From positions 1-33,852 of the forward strand of contig JAQYEW010000020.1 of assembly GCA_028723455.1 (NCBI GenBank): a stretch of DNA of 33,852 nucleotides, given 5' to 3'. Shown in pieces: positions 25,418 to 33,358 of the stretch. The first letter of the stretch is position 1. Each line of letters begins with the position of its first letter. Source of the DNA: Prevotellaceae bacterium (lineage in GTDB: Bacteria > Bacteroidota > Bacteroidia > Bacteroidales > Bacteroidaceae). The notes beneath the pieces were generated by a model, which saw only the letters and a list, made by a program, of their open reading frames with translations, was not told the DNA's origin and made no database searches. A program made the translations under genes and the position numbers.

Positions 25418-26555
25418 ATTTTGCTACTATATCATTTACATGCGAAGAAAACTGGGTTAATCCACCCCATTCAAATACTGCTGGATCAACACTATTTACA
25501 TCAAGTGATGATATATCTGTTGACACTACCCTATCATTAATACGTGAAAAGAAATAAGTCTTTATGTTCTTATCAAAAACATCCTTAAAAATTTCCCTGG
25601 TTGTACTCTTTGATGAAAGTTGGAACAAATCACAGATTGCATTTAATTGACATTTCTTGGGAAGTTTCTTCAGTTCATTATAAGCCCAAACAAATTCCAA
25701 AAGAACAGGAGAATGAGTGGAAACGATCACCTTATAACCATTATGTATGAATTCTATAATCTGAAGAATTATGGTTTGAATGGCTTGAGGATGTAATCCC
25801 ATCTCTGGTTCCTCAATAATAACAAACTCATATTGCTTCGGATTTACAACATTCTGAACAGGGCCACTCAAACAATAAAAAGCAAGAAGAAGTGGCAAAA
25901 ACTCTTTTTGGCCGGCACTCCAAGTCATCAAAGGCAAATTTATATTGTCTACCTGCATTGCAATCTTTCGCTGCCCTCCTTTATCTTCCATGACAACTTT
26001 AGCACCATGAAATATACTCTTATCGAACATCTTACGTACAGTTCCCTTTAGACGATATGTTAGAGGATATATAACATTACTGCCATTCATCCCATTTTGA
26101 ACAAATAAGCGTAAGGTTTCACTGAACGAACGAAGAACATAAGGGTCATTCTCGCCAAATTCCATAAAATTCTTAGGACGGCCATCAGAAATACTCAGTA
26201 TTCTCTGAGCAGGAATATAGAAAACCTTATCTACAATTTCCTTCGCTGGATTTTTTACTAAAGAATCCTTTGCTTTAAAATTCATCCCATCAATAAGTAG
26301 AGATGTTTCATCATGCCACATCGAAGAAAGACCTTCTCCTAAGTAACGATTCAGAAGATTGTCGGCATTTCCTTTGACCACAAATCCATAGTTATCTAAA
26401 CGTTTCACAATAGACTTACGATCTTTTGCAAGCTTAAACATCTGAAGCAAAAGACTCTTTCCTGATGCCTGAGCACCAAGCAAAAATGTAAGATCTCCTA
26501 AATTTAAACTTATATCTTTAATCGGGCCAAAGTTTTTTACTGATATTTTACTCAT
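25395..26555 (-). CDS. AAA/ABC-type ATPase (OLD/AAA_15-21-like)
   Basis: 386 aa SMC/ABC-fold ATPase of the kind found in OLD, Septu and similar defence proteins. It starts KISVKNFGPIKDISLNLG. Walker A is GAQASGKS (27-34), the ABC signature-like TWSAGQKEF (211-219), Walker B VIIEEPEMGLHPQ (245-257), and the H-switch VSTHSPVLLE (H281). No C-terminal TOPRIM domain is seen, so nuclease action would have to come from the partner gene. The pair interrupts the polysaccharide locus and is bounded by ugd on one side and a ugd fragment on the other. It is probably expressed from its own promoter in 26556-26777, although I found only a -7-like CAAAATTA (26692-26699, plus-strand view). Confidence 0.85.
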   Translation of the reverse strand: MSKISVKNFGPIKDISLNLGDLTFLLGAQASGKSLLLQMFKLAKDRKSIVKRLDNYGFVVKGNADNLLNRYLGEGLSSMWHDETSLLIDGMNFKAKDSLVKNPAKEIVDKVFYIPAQRILSISDGRPKNFMEFGENDPYVLRSFSETLRLFVQNGMNGSNVIYPLTYRLKGTVRKMFDKSIFHGAKVVMEDKGGQRKIAMQVDNINLPLMTWSAGQKEFLPLLLAFYCLSGPVQNVVNPKQYEFVIIEEPEMGLHPQAIQTIILQIIEFIHNGYKVIVSTHSPVLLEFVWAYNELKKLPKKCQLNAICDLFQLSSKSTTREIFKDVFDKNIKTYFFSRINDRVVSTDISSLDVNSVDPAVFEWGGLTQFSSHVNDIVAKYVSAYGE

Positions 26556-26777
26556 TTTTATTCAGTGCTAATGTGAGGTAACGAACCTCGAAGGATACAT
26601 TCTTCCGAATCAGAAGTTCTATGGATATATTTAAGTTATTTTGTTAATGTATTTTCCAAATCCATCACATTTTATTGCTTCTATTCATACCCAAAATTAC
26701 AATATAGCGCAACGGGACAGGATTAGTTGCAAAATAATTATTAGCATCTTTTTCAGAAAACTCTTTGAAGAACAAAG

Positions 26778-28127
26778 TTAGTCCCTCCCGAAAATATCGC
26801 GTGTATATACTTTCTCCTCCACATCCTTCAGGACGTCATCGAAGCGGTTGGCGATGATGGCCTTGGACACGGCTTTGAATTGCTTGAGGTCGTTCACGAC
26901 CTTACTGCCAAAGAAGGTGGTGCCGTCTTCAAGGGTGGGTTCGTAGATAATGACGTTTGCACCCTTGGCCTTGATACGCTTCATGATTCCCTGAATGGCG
27001 CTCTGACGGAAATTATCCGAATTCGACTTCATGGTCAGGCGGTAAACGCCGATCGTAACGGGCTTTTGCTCTCCCCTGAATACGTTGTCCTCGCTATAGG
27101 CGTACCACCCGGCCTTGCGCAACACGGCATCGGCGATGTAGTCCTTGCGCGTGCGGTTGCTCTCCACGATGGCGGTCATCATCTGCTGGGGCACGTCCTG
27201 GTAATTGGCCAGCAGCTGCTTGGTGTCCTTGGGCAGACAGTAGCCGCCGTAGCCGAAGGAGGGGTTGTTGTAATGCGAACCGATGCGGGGGTCGAGGCCC
27301 ACTCCCTCGATGATGGACTTGGTGTCGAGGCCTTTCATCTCGGCATAGGTGTCCAGCTCGTTGAAATAGCTGACACGCAGTGCAAGGTAGGTGTTGGCAA
27401 AAAGCTTTACAGCCTCGGCTTCCTTCAGTCCCATGAAGAGGACTTCGACGTCTTCTTTGACGGCTCCCTCTTGCAGCAGTCTGGCGAAGGTCTCGGCGGC
27501 TTCCCGCATGTGGTTGCCCTGAATGGCTTGAATGGCCAGGTTCTCTTCGCCGTACTCGTCGCACTTGATGACCTTGGGATAGCCCACGATGATGCGCGAG
27601 GGATAGAGGTTGTCGTAAAGTGCCTTGCTCTCGCGCAGGAATTCTGGAGAGAAGAGCAGGCGCAATTCACGCCTGCGGCCGTCGGGCAAGGGTCCCATCG
27701 CCTCGAACTTCTTGGCATACTTGACATAAAGGCTGCGGCAATAGCCCACGGGAATGGTGGACTTGATGACCATCGTCGCCTCGGGATTCACCTCCAGCAC
27801 CAGATCAATGACCTCCTCCACGTGCGACGTGTCGAAATAGTTCTTGATAGGGTCGTAGTTGGTGGGGGCAGCTATCACGACAAAGTCGGCATCCTTGTAG
27901 GCAGCTGCTCCGTCCAGCGTGGCTGTGAGGCGCAAGTCCTTTTCCGCAAAGAACGTCTCGATGTACTCATCCAGGATTGGGCTGACGCGGTTATTTATCT
28001 TCTCAACCTTTTCTGCGATTACATCAACGGCGGTTACCTTATGATACTGGGAAAGTAGCGTTGCGATACTCAGACCCACATAGCCTGTTCCTGCCACGGC
28101 AATCTGTAAATCCTTGAATTCGCGCAT
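26778..28127 (-). CDS. ugd: UDP-glucose/UDP-N-acetyl-sugar 6-dehydrogenase
   Basis: Oxidises a UDP-hexose twice to a UDP-uronic acid, using NAD+. The ATG at 28125-28127 gives 449 aa starting [20 protein letters not shown], with the NAD-binding GxGxxG directly after. An in-frame ATG at 28160 would overlap the SDR gene by 23 nt and adds nothing family-like. Other motifs: [50 protein letters not shown], and the catalytic cysteine in [14 protein letters not shown]. The C-terminal UDP-binding domain contains [12 protein letters not shown]-rich like the tagD-mocA fusion. Its 3' part is duplicated at 24706-24886. Confidence 0.92.
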   Translation of the reverse strand: MREFKDLQIAVAGTGYVGLSIATLLSQYHKVTAVDVIAEKVEKINNRVSPILDEYIETFFAEKDLRLTATLDGAAAYKDADFVVIAAPTNYDPIKNYFDTSHVEEVIDLVLEVNPEATMVIKSTIPVGYCRSLYVKYAKKFEAMGPLPDGRRRELRLLFSPEFLRESKALYDNLYPSRIIVGYPKVIKCDEYGEENLAIQAIQGNHMREAAETFARLLQEGAVKEDVEVLFMGLKEAEAVKLFANTYLALRVSYFNELDTYAEMKGLDTKSIIEGVGLDPRIGSHYNNPSFGYGGYCLPKDTKQLLANYQDVPQQMMTAIVESNRTRKDYIADAVLRKAGWYAYSEDNVFRGEQKPVTIGVYRLTMKSNSDNFRQSAIQGIMKRIKAKGANVIIYEPTLEDGTTFFGSKVVNDLKQFKAVSKAIIANRFDDVLKDVEEKVYTRDIFGRD

Positions 28128-28137
28128 TTTCCTTGTG

Positions 28138-28836
28138 TTATTTGTAATTGTATCCCCCATTCACCTCAATCAGACTGCCGTTGACAAACGGATTGTCCAC
28201 GATGAAGCGGAACGCGTCTACAATCTCGTCGATGGTAGCGAAGCGATGAATGGCCGTTTTCCTGTATATGTTCTGTTTGATCTCCTCGGGCTTTTCCTTT
28301 TGCCAGGGTGTTTCGACGAAGCCGGGAACCACCGTGTTCACCGTAGTGCCCGTTCCCTCGAACTCCTTCACGAGATTTGTGCAGAGCGCGTGCACTGCGG
28401 ACTTCGTTACACCGTATGCCAGCACCGTGGCGTGGGGATCGATGCCCATCTGAGACCCCGTGAAGAGAATCCTGGACCCGTGGGGAATGATGGGGAAAAA
28501 CTCCCGAAGCATGATATAGTGCGAATTGACCGCCACTTCCATCATGTCGTCCCAGTCCTTGTCGGCATATTCCGTGAAGGACTTGCGGATGGACATCCCT
28601 GCATTGCAGTGGATGAGGTCCAAGTGATCCGTCCGGCTCTTGACGTAGCGGATGAAGTCATACACCTCCCCGCGTCTTGTCTGGTCCGTCCTGATGGCCT
28701 CAAAGTTTTCTATCTTTTGAGTGAACTCCGGGCCGACATAGGTGGCAAAGACATGATAGCCTTTGCTCAGGAGCATTTTTGCCACCCCAAAGCCCATGCC
28801 AGATGTACCACCCGTAACGACAGCGTATTTACTCAT
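28138..28836 (-). CDS. SDR-family oxidoreductase
   Basis: 232 aa classical short-chain dehydrogenase. N-terminal [20 protein letters not shown] is the cofactor loop (TGxxxGxG), HCNAGMS is the NAG motif, LFTGSQMG carries the catalytic serine, and YGVTKSA the Tyr-x3-Lys pair. [10 protein letters not shown] follows as usual. It overlaps the stop of the upstream cytidylyltransferase-oxidoreductase fusion by 4 nt (28833-28836) and precedes ugd by 10 bp. With the fusion it probably makes a reduced or CDP-activated building block for the glycan. The exact substrate cannot be deduced. Confidence 0.92.
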   Translation of the reverse strand: MSKYAVVTGGTSGMGFGVAKMLLSKGYHVFATYVGPEFTQKIENFEAIRTDQTRRGEVYDFIRYVKSRTDHLDLIHCNAGMSIRKSFTEYADKDWDDMMEVAVNSHYIMLREFFPIIPHGSRILFTGSQMGIDPHATVLAYGVTKSAVHALCTNLVKEFEGTGTTVNTVVPGFVETPWQKEKPEEIKQNIYRKTAIHRFATIDEIVDAFRFIVDNPFVNGSLIEVNGGYNYK

Positions 28837-30176
28837 ATCTCTGTGTAGTTCTCCTGCCGGTTGAATTTCCCGATAATCTCCGAGATAGCGATGCTTTCCT
28901 CCCTGCGCAGTTTATAGCAGCTTTTCCGCTTGTTGACGATCATGGAGATGAACTCCTGTATCTCGTAGCGCAGGCCGTCGCCGTCGTAGCTGTAAAAATA
29001 CTTCTTGTTTTTCGTCTGGTCCTCGTAGCGCACCTCGAAAAAACTGGTGAGCCACCAAGGCGCGGGCACATAGACGTATCCTTTGGTGCCCGAAACCACC
29101 AGGTTGCCCTCCGTCTTCACGCCAATGCCCAGGGTGATGGAGGAGGTGGCGTGAGGGAAACTGACGTTGGCGCGTGTGTACACATCCACGCCGTGCTCCT
29201 TTTTGCTGTAAAAATCCACCTTGTTGTAGTCCCTGCCCAGCAAACGGATAACGGCCATCAGGTTCAGGGGGGCGTGTTCGTTCATCGCGCCGCCTGCTTG
29301 CGTGGCGTCCAATTCACGTGTCTGCCCTTCCATCATCTTGGAGAGCGAGGCCTTGACATCCACCACGTCTCCGATTACGCCGCTTTTGACAAGCGTAACC
29401 AGGTGGTTGAAGGCCGGACAGAAAGCGGTCTTGCTGGCTTCCAGCAACACCAGGCCACGCGCCTCGGCAAGGTCGTAGAGTTCGCGCGCCTCGTCGGCGG
29501 AAAGTACGAAGGGGATTTCGCAAAGCACGTGTTTGCCGGCCAGCAGCGCCTGTTTGGCATAGGCATAATGCGTCAGGTGGGGCGAAGCGATATAGACAGC
29601 GTCCAGTTGGGACAGGAAATCCTCGTAGCTTTCGGAAAAAGCCTTCAGTCCAAATTCCCGGGCAAAGGGCGCTGCCTGACCGGGAATGGGATTGTAAACG
29701 GCCGTAACGTCCGTACCGCTCACCACCTCCGATTCCGGCACAAAGCGCCGGGCGATACGCCCGCTGCCAACGATGCCCAGGCGGTACACCTCCTGGCTCT
29801 CCTCACGCAGCATGGTCGAAGAAACGCCCTCGGTGCGTGGCAGATAGACCACCTTGCAGTACTCGTTGAGATAGTCGAATTTTCCTTCCCAGTCGGATCC
29901 GATGGCAAAGACATCGACATCGTATTTCTGGATGTCATCAATCTTCTGTCCCAGATAGTCCTCGATGATGATTTCATCGGCATAGCCCGTTTGGCGCACT
30001 GCCTCCACGCGCTCCAGCACATTGTTGCGAACGTTGAGCTTGCCCCGTCCGCGGTCGAAACTGTCGCTGGTAACCCCGACAATCAGGTAGTCGCCCTGCT
30101 CCTTTGCACGCCGGAGCAGGTTGATGTGCCCCTGATGCAGCAGGTCATACGTGCCGTATGTGATGACTTTTTTCAC
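28833..30176 (-). CDS. Fusion: TagD-like cytidylyltransferase + Gfo/Idh/MocA oxidoreductase
   Basis: 447 aa in two clear domains. Residues 1-128 are a glycerol-3-phosphate-cytidylyltransferase type nucleotidyltransferase: TYGTYDLLHQGHINLLRRAK with the HxGH motif, AIGSDWEGKFDYL, and RTEGVSSTMLRE (RTxGxSST). From about residue 133 comes a MocA-type NAD(P)-dependent oxidoreductase: YRLGIVGSGRIARRF, AVYIASPHLTHYAYAKQALL, GKHVLCEIPF (the usual EKP replaced by EIP) and the GGAMNEHAPLN segment. The initiator is GTG (30174-30176), which overlaps the TGA of a 45-codon upstream frame. The product could be a CDP-activated polyol or reduced sugar, formed with the SDR next door. Confidence 0.9.
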   Translation of the reverse strand: MKKVITYGTYDLLHQGHINLLRRAKEQGDYLIVGVTSDSFDRGRGKLNVRNNVLERVEAVRQTGYADEIIIEDYLGQKIDDIQKYDVDVFAIGSDWEGKFDYLNEYCKVVYLPRTEGVSSTMLREESQEVYRLGIVGSGRIARRFVPESEVVSGTDVTAVYNPIPGQAAPFAREFGLKAFSESYEDFLSQLDAVYIASPHLTHYAYAKQALLAGKHVLCEIPFVLSADEARELYDLAEARGLVLLEASKTAFCPAFNHLVTLVKSGVIGDVVDVKASLSKMMEGQTRELDATQAGGAMNEHAPLNLMAVIRLLGRDYNKVDFYSKKEHGVDVYTRANVSFPHATSSITLGIGVKTEGNLVVSGTKGYVYVPAPWWLTSFFEVRYEDQTKNKKYFYSYDGDGLRYEIQEFISMIVNKRKSCYKLRREESIAISEIIGKFNRQENYTEI

Positions 30177-30310
30177 GCTTTACGTAAGGGGGTGTTGAAG
30201 GACTTTTGTTTGTATGAGGACATTTCCTCTTTTCCCCGGCTTGCCAGATGCGGTAAGCCAAGTTCGTTGTTACCTAATGAGATGCGTATGTTCTGACGCG
30301 ATTCGCTCAT
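30173..30310 (-). CDS. Possible 45-aa upstream ORF coupled to the tagD-mocA fusion
   Basis: From an ATG at 30308-30310 an open frame encodes 45 aa, beginning MSESRQNIRISLGNNELGLP and ending FNTPLRKA. Its TGA overlaps the GTG start of the fusion gene (GTGA, 30173-30176), the arrangement expected for translational coupling. The protein is basic and matches nothing I recognise. It may be a small leader or a real small protein. Alternatively the overlap is accidental and the region is a plain 5' leader. Confidence 0.35.
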   Translation of the reverse strand: MSESRQNIRISLGNNELGLPHLASRGKEEMSSYKQKSFNTPLRKA

Positions 30311-30471
30311 GGTGTATGAAGGTGTCAGGCAAACTTTTCAGCATCACCCTTCGCGTTCATTTTATGTGATAGTCTGACAGGGGGCTCGTAAGCCCACCGT
30401 GCGCAACGCTTTTATGTGTATTCATACGCTTCCCTGATTATGGTGCGCAGTGCTTCTTTCTTAAATTTCTA

Positions 30472-30503
30472 CAAAAATAGGCAAAATATACGAGGCCTAC
30501 AAC
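30472..30503 (-). promoter_or_regulatory. Possible promoter and leader of the polysaccharide operon
   Basis: On the minus strand TATTTTTG (30472-30479) fits TAnnTTTG, and GTTG (30500-30503), one base off TTTG, lies 20 nt upstream. Transcription would begin near 30465, leaving a leader of almost 300 nt before the first large gene. The leader contains the hairpin GGGCT/AGCCC at about 30382-30395, which could affect readthrough. No UpxY/NusG-like antiterminator gene was found in the window. Confidence 0.35.
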
Positions 30504-30550
30504 ATTCCCGGCCCTATTTTTAAAAAATGTATAATTGTATGGACGAATAA

Positions 30551-30589
30551 GGAAAAAGTCTGTAAAATGACGGAGCATCTTACAGACTT
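30551..30589 (-). terminator. Rho-independent terminator behind tRNA-Ser
   Basis: AAGTCTGTAA (30556-30565) and TTACAGACTT (30580-30589) form a perfect 10-bp stem with a 14-nt loop. On the minus strand a T-run (complement of 30553-30557) follows. It starts 7 nt after the tRNA-Ser 3' end, so it ends the tRNA transcript before the polysaccharide operon. Confidence 0.8.
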
Positions 30590-30595
30590 CTTGGG

Positions 30596-30680
30596 CGGAA
30601 AGGGAGGGATTCGAACCCCCGGTGCCTTGCAGCACGCCGGTTTTCAAGACCGGTGTATTCGACCACTCTACCACCTTTCC
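30596..30680 (-). tRNA. tRNA-Ser(TGA)
   Basis: 85 nt on the minus strand. The 5' acceptor GGAAAGG (complement of 30674-30680) pairs with CCTTTCC at the 3' end, with G as discriminator. The anticodon loop is CTTGAAA inside the stem CCGGT/ACCGG, giving anticodon TGA (complement of 30644-30646). A long variable arm (GTGCTGCAAGGCAC region) marks a class II tRNA, and the T arm is GGGGGTTCGAATCCCTC. The 3' CCA is not fully encoded. It stands exactly at the border between the core genes and the polysaccharide locus. Confidence 0.95.
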
Positions 30681-30807
30681 ATTGCAACCGAGTGGGAATT
30701 GCGATGCAAAGGTACGGCATATTTTTGAATCTGCAAAGCGCAAACGCAGCTTTTTTGCTTTTTTATGCCTGCTTTCCGCTTCTTTGGCGAGAAAAACGAT
30801 GCCCGGC

Positions 30808-30838
30808 TTTGATGTTTCTATGCTTTACGTTATCTTTG
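30808..30838 (+). promoter_or_regulatory. Promoter of the pyrE operon
   Basis: TTTG at 30808-30811 and TATCTTTG at 30831-30838 with 19 nt between them match the Bacteroidetes consensus. The pyrE ATG lies 30 nt downstream, so the leader is short and no attenuator is visible. Confidence 0.75.
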
Positions 30839-30868
30839 CCATAGGTTTTTAACAAATTAAGAAACGAC

Positions 30869-31504
30869 ATGAACACCCTGGAGCAGATTTTCGCAGCCAA
30901 ACTATTGCACGTGAAAGCCATCAAGTTGCAACCCGCCAACCCCTTTACGTGGGCGAGCGGATGGAAGTCCCCCTTCTATTGCGACAACCGCAAAACCCTC
31001 TCTTTCCCCGAACTGCGTTCGTTCGTGAAGACGGAGTTCGCCCGCCTCGTCATGGAACAATTCCCCCAGGCGGAGGCCGTGGCCGGCGTAGCGACGGGTG
31101 CCATTGCCCAGGGCGCGCTGGTGGCCGACGCGCTGCACCTGCCCTTTGCCTATGTGCGCTCAAAGGCCAAGGACCACGGCATGGAGAACCTGATCGAGGG
31201 AGAGCTGGCACCAGGCACGAAGGTCATCGTGGTTGAAGACCTGATCAGCACGGGCGGCAGCAGCCTGAAGGCCGTGGAAGCCCTGCGCAAGCATGGTTGC
31301 GAGGTGGTGGGCATGGTGGCCGCCTACACCTATGGCTTCGACGTTGCCACAAAGGCTTTCGAAGAGGCACAGGTGAAGCTGGTAACGCTGACGAATTACG
31401 AGGCCGTGGTGGCCGAGGCACTGCGCACGGGCTACATCGCCCAGGATGATGTGGCGTTGCTGAACCAATGGCGCCAGGCTCCCGACCAATGGACAGGAAA
31501 ATAA
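30869..31504 (+). CDS. pyrE: Orotate phosphoribosyltransferase PyrE
   Basis: Converts orotate and PRPP to OMP in pyrimidine synthesis. At 211 aa it is full length. The start of the fold is seen in LLHVKAIKLQPANPFTWASG and SPFYCDNRKTLSFPELR. The PRPP-binding loop VIVVEDLISTGGSSLKA (about residues 113-129) is diagnostic, and AYVRSKAKDHGMENLIEG contains the flexible catalytic loop. It is the first gene of a plus-strand operon with a strong promoter, and the SRPBCC gene starts 10 bp after it. Core-type GC content. Confidence 0.95.
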   Translation: MNTLEQIFAAKLLHVKAIKLQPANPFTWASGWKSPFYCDNRKTLSFPELRSFVKTEFARLVMEQFPQAEAVAGVATGAIAQGALVADALHLPFAYVRSKAKDHGMENLIEGELAPGTKVIVVEDLISTGGSSLKAVEALRKHGCEVVGMVAAYTYGFDVATKAFEEAQVKLVTLTNYEAVVAEALRTGYIAQDDVALLNQWRQAPDQWTGK

Positions 31505-31514
31505 AGCATTGAAA

Positions 31515-31997
31515 ATGACAGAATACAAGAGTGAAGTGAAATACGTGGGCGCGCCCATCGAGCGTGTCTATGCCCTGCTGAGCGACCTGGAGAACCTGCG
31601 CACCCTGCAGCAGAACGCCGCCGACCCCGCCCTGCGCGAGCGCATCATGCAACAGGCCGGCGACAAGGTGAAGCCCGAGCAGATTGACATGATCGCCGAA
31701 CGCCTGAAGGACATGCAGCTTTCCAACGACGCGATGACGGTGAACGCCGGCCCCTTGGGCAACGTAACGTTGCGCATCGTGGAGCGCGAAGCCACGAAAT
31801 TGGTGAAGATGGCCGTGGAGGGCCTGCCCATGGCGGGCAATATCTGGTTGCAGATGCTGCCCAACGGCGAGGCTGGGAGCGCGCTGCGCGTAACCCTGGG
31901 TGCCGACCTGAATTTCATGATGAAACAGATGCTGAAGGGCAAACTCCAGAAGGCTGCCGACGGATTGGCGGACATGCTGTGCATGCTGCCCTATTAA
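31515..31997 (+). CDS. SRPBCC-family protein (START/polyketide-cyclase-like)
   Basis: 160 aa from the ATG at 31515; a TTG six bases upstream is the alternative start and less likely. It begins TEYKSEVKYVGAPIERVYAL with LLSDLENLRTLQ, the usual first strand and helix of SRPBCC (Bet v1-like) proteins, which bind hydrophobic ligands. LWLQM and LRVTLGADLNFMMKQMLKGK follow, with a long C-terminal helix ending PY. The ligand is unknown. It sits between pyrE and argH, close to both, so it is co-transcribed with nucleotide and arginine metabolism genes, probably for operon reasons. Confidence 0.8.
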   Translation: MTEYKSEVKYVGAPIERVYALLSDLENLRTLQQNAADPALRERIMQQAGDKVKPEQIDMIAERLKDMQLSNDAMTVNAGPLGNVTLRIVEREATKLVKMAVEGLPMAGNIWLQMLPNGEAGSALRVTLGADLNFMMKQMLKGKLQKAADGLADMLCMLPY

Positions 31998-32009
31998 AAA
32001 GACAAGACA

Positions 32010-33353
32010 ATGGCAAAGCTTTGGGACAAAGGATTCGAGATTAACGCCGAAATCGAGCGTTACACCGTAGGGCGCGACCGCGAGCTGGACCTCCTCCTGG
32101 CACCCTACGACGTGCTGGGCAGCATGGCGCATATCACCATGCTGGAGAGCATCGGACTCATCGCTAAGGAAGAGCTGCCTCTCTTGCTCGGCGAACTGCG
32201 CAAGATTTACGCCGGCACGCAGGACGGCACCTTCGTGATCGAGCCCGAGAGCGAGGACGTACACAGCCAGGTGGAGCTGATGCTGACACGCAGCCTGGGC
32301 GACATGGGCAAGAAAATCCATTCGGGACGCTCGCGCAACGACCAGGTGCTCCTGGACCTGAAGCTGTTCACGCGCCATGAACTGCGCGAGACAGCCACCG
32401 CCGTGCAGGAACTCTTCCATGCCTTGCAGGAGCAGAGCGAGCGCTATCGCGAGGTGCTGATGCCCGGCTACACCCACCTGCAAGTGGCCATGCCCAGCAG
32501 TTTCGGACTGTGGTTCGGGGCCTACGCCGAGAGCCTGACGGACGACATGCTGATGTTGCAGGCCGCCTACCGCACCGCGAACCGCAACCCCCTGGGCAGC
32601 GCGGCGGGCTACGGCAGTTCCTTCCCCCTGAACCGTCAGATGACCACCGACCTCCTGGGCTTCGACTCCATGAACTACAACGTTGTCTACGCCCAGATGG
32701 GGCGCGGCAAGGTGGAGCGCAACGTGGCCTTCGCCCTGGCCGGCGTGGCGGGCACGGTAAGCAAACTGGCTTTCGACGCCTGTCTGTTCAACAGCCAGAA
32801 CTTCGGTTTCGTTCGCCTGCCCAAGGAATGTACCACCGGTTCCAGCATCATGCCGCATAAGAAGAACCCCGACGTGTTCGAACTTACGCGCGCCAAATGC
32901 AACAAGCTGCAAGGCCTGCCCCAGCAGATCATGCTCATTATGAACAATCTGCCCAGCGGCTATTTCCGCGACCTGCAGATCATCAAAGAGGTCTTCCTGC
33001 CTGCTTTCCGGGAACTGCGCGAAATCCTGGACATGACGACCTACATCGTCAGGCGCATGGAGGTGAACACGGAACTCCTGCACGACGCACGCTACGACCT
33101 GATGTTCAGCGTCGAAGAGGTGAACCGCCTGGCCGCCGAGGGCATGCCTTTCCGCGATGCCTATAAAAAGGTGGGCATGGACATCGAGGCAGGGAGGTTC
33201 TCCCCCAACAAGGAGATTCGCCACAGCCACGAGGGCAGCATCGGCAACCTGTGCACCCGCCAGATTGCCGAGATGATGCGCCATATCGTGGAGGAATGTC
33301 ATTTCGACCGCGCCGTGGAGGCCGAGCAACGCCTGCTGCGGGGCAAGGACTAA
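32010..33353 (+). CDS. argH: Argininosuccinate lyase ArgH
   Basis: Cleaves argininosuccinate to arginine and fumarate, the last step of arginine synthesis. 447 aa. Fumarase/aspartase superfamily signatures are present: SEDVHSQVELMLTR, GKKIHSGRSRNDQVLLDLKL, MPGYTHLQVAMPSSFGLWFG and GSSIMPHKKNPDVFEL (the superfamily signature, containing the catalytic serine loop). It starts 12 bp after the SRPBCC gene and is followed 5 bp later by a lipoprotein gene. Confidence 0.95.
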   Translation: MAKLWDKGFEINAEIERYTVGRDRELDLLLAPYDVLGSMAHITMLESIGLIAKEELPLLLGELRKIYAGTQDGTFVIEPESEDVHSQVELMLTRSLGDMGKKIHSGRSRNDQVLLDLKLFTRHELRETATAVQELFHALQEQSERYREVLMPGYTHLQVAMPSSFGLWFGAYAESLTDDMLMLQAAYRTANRNPLGSAAGYGSSFPLNRQMTTDLLGFDSMNYNVVYAQMGRGKVERNVAFALAGVAGTVSKLAFDACLFNSQNFGFVRLPKECTTGSSIMPHKKNPDVFELTRAKCNKLQGLPQQIMLIMNNLPSGYFRDLQIIKEVFLPAFRELREILDMTTYIVRRMEVNTELLHDARYDLMFSVEEVNRLAAEGMPFRDAYKKVGMDIEAGRFSPNKEIRHSHEGSIGNLCTRQIAEMMRHIVEECHFDRAVEAEQRLLRGKD

Positions 33354-33358
33354 GCCTT

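Noticed and set aside
26880..28058. 392-aa open frame on the plus strand
   Set aside because: Antisense shadow of ugd, whose catalytic motifs are intact.
29151..30296. 381-aa open frame on the plus strand
   Set aside because: Antisense to the cytidylyltransferase-oxidoreductase fusion; composition is typical of a shadow frame.
30438..30743. 101-aa open frame on the minus strand
   Set aside because: It runs through the tRNA-Ser gene and its terminator.
31245..33329. 694-aa open frame on the minus strand
   Set aside because: It lies antisense to pyrE, the SRPBCC gene and argH, all with clear family motifs. Long antisense frames are common in GC-rich genes; the translation is His/Gln/Val-rich with no motif.
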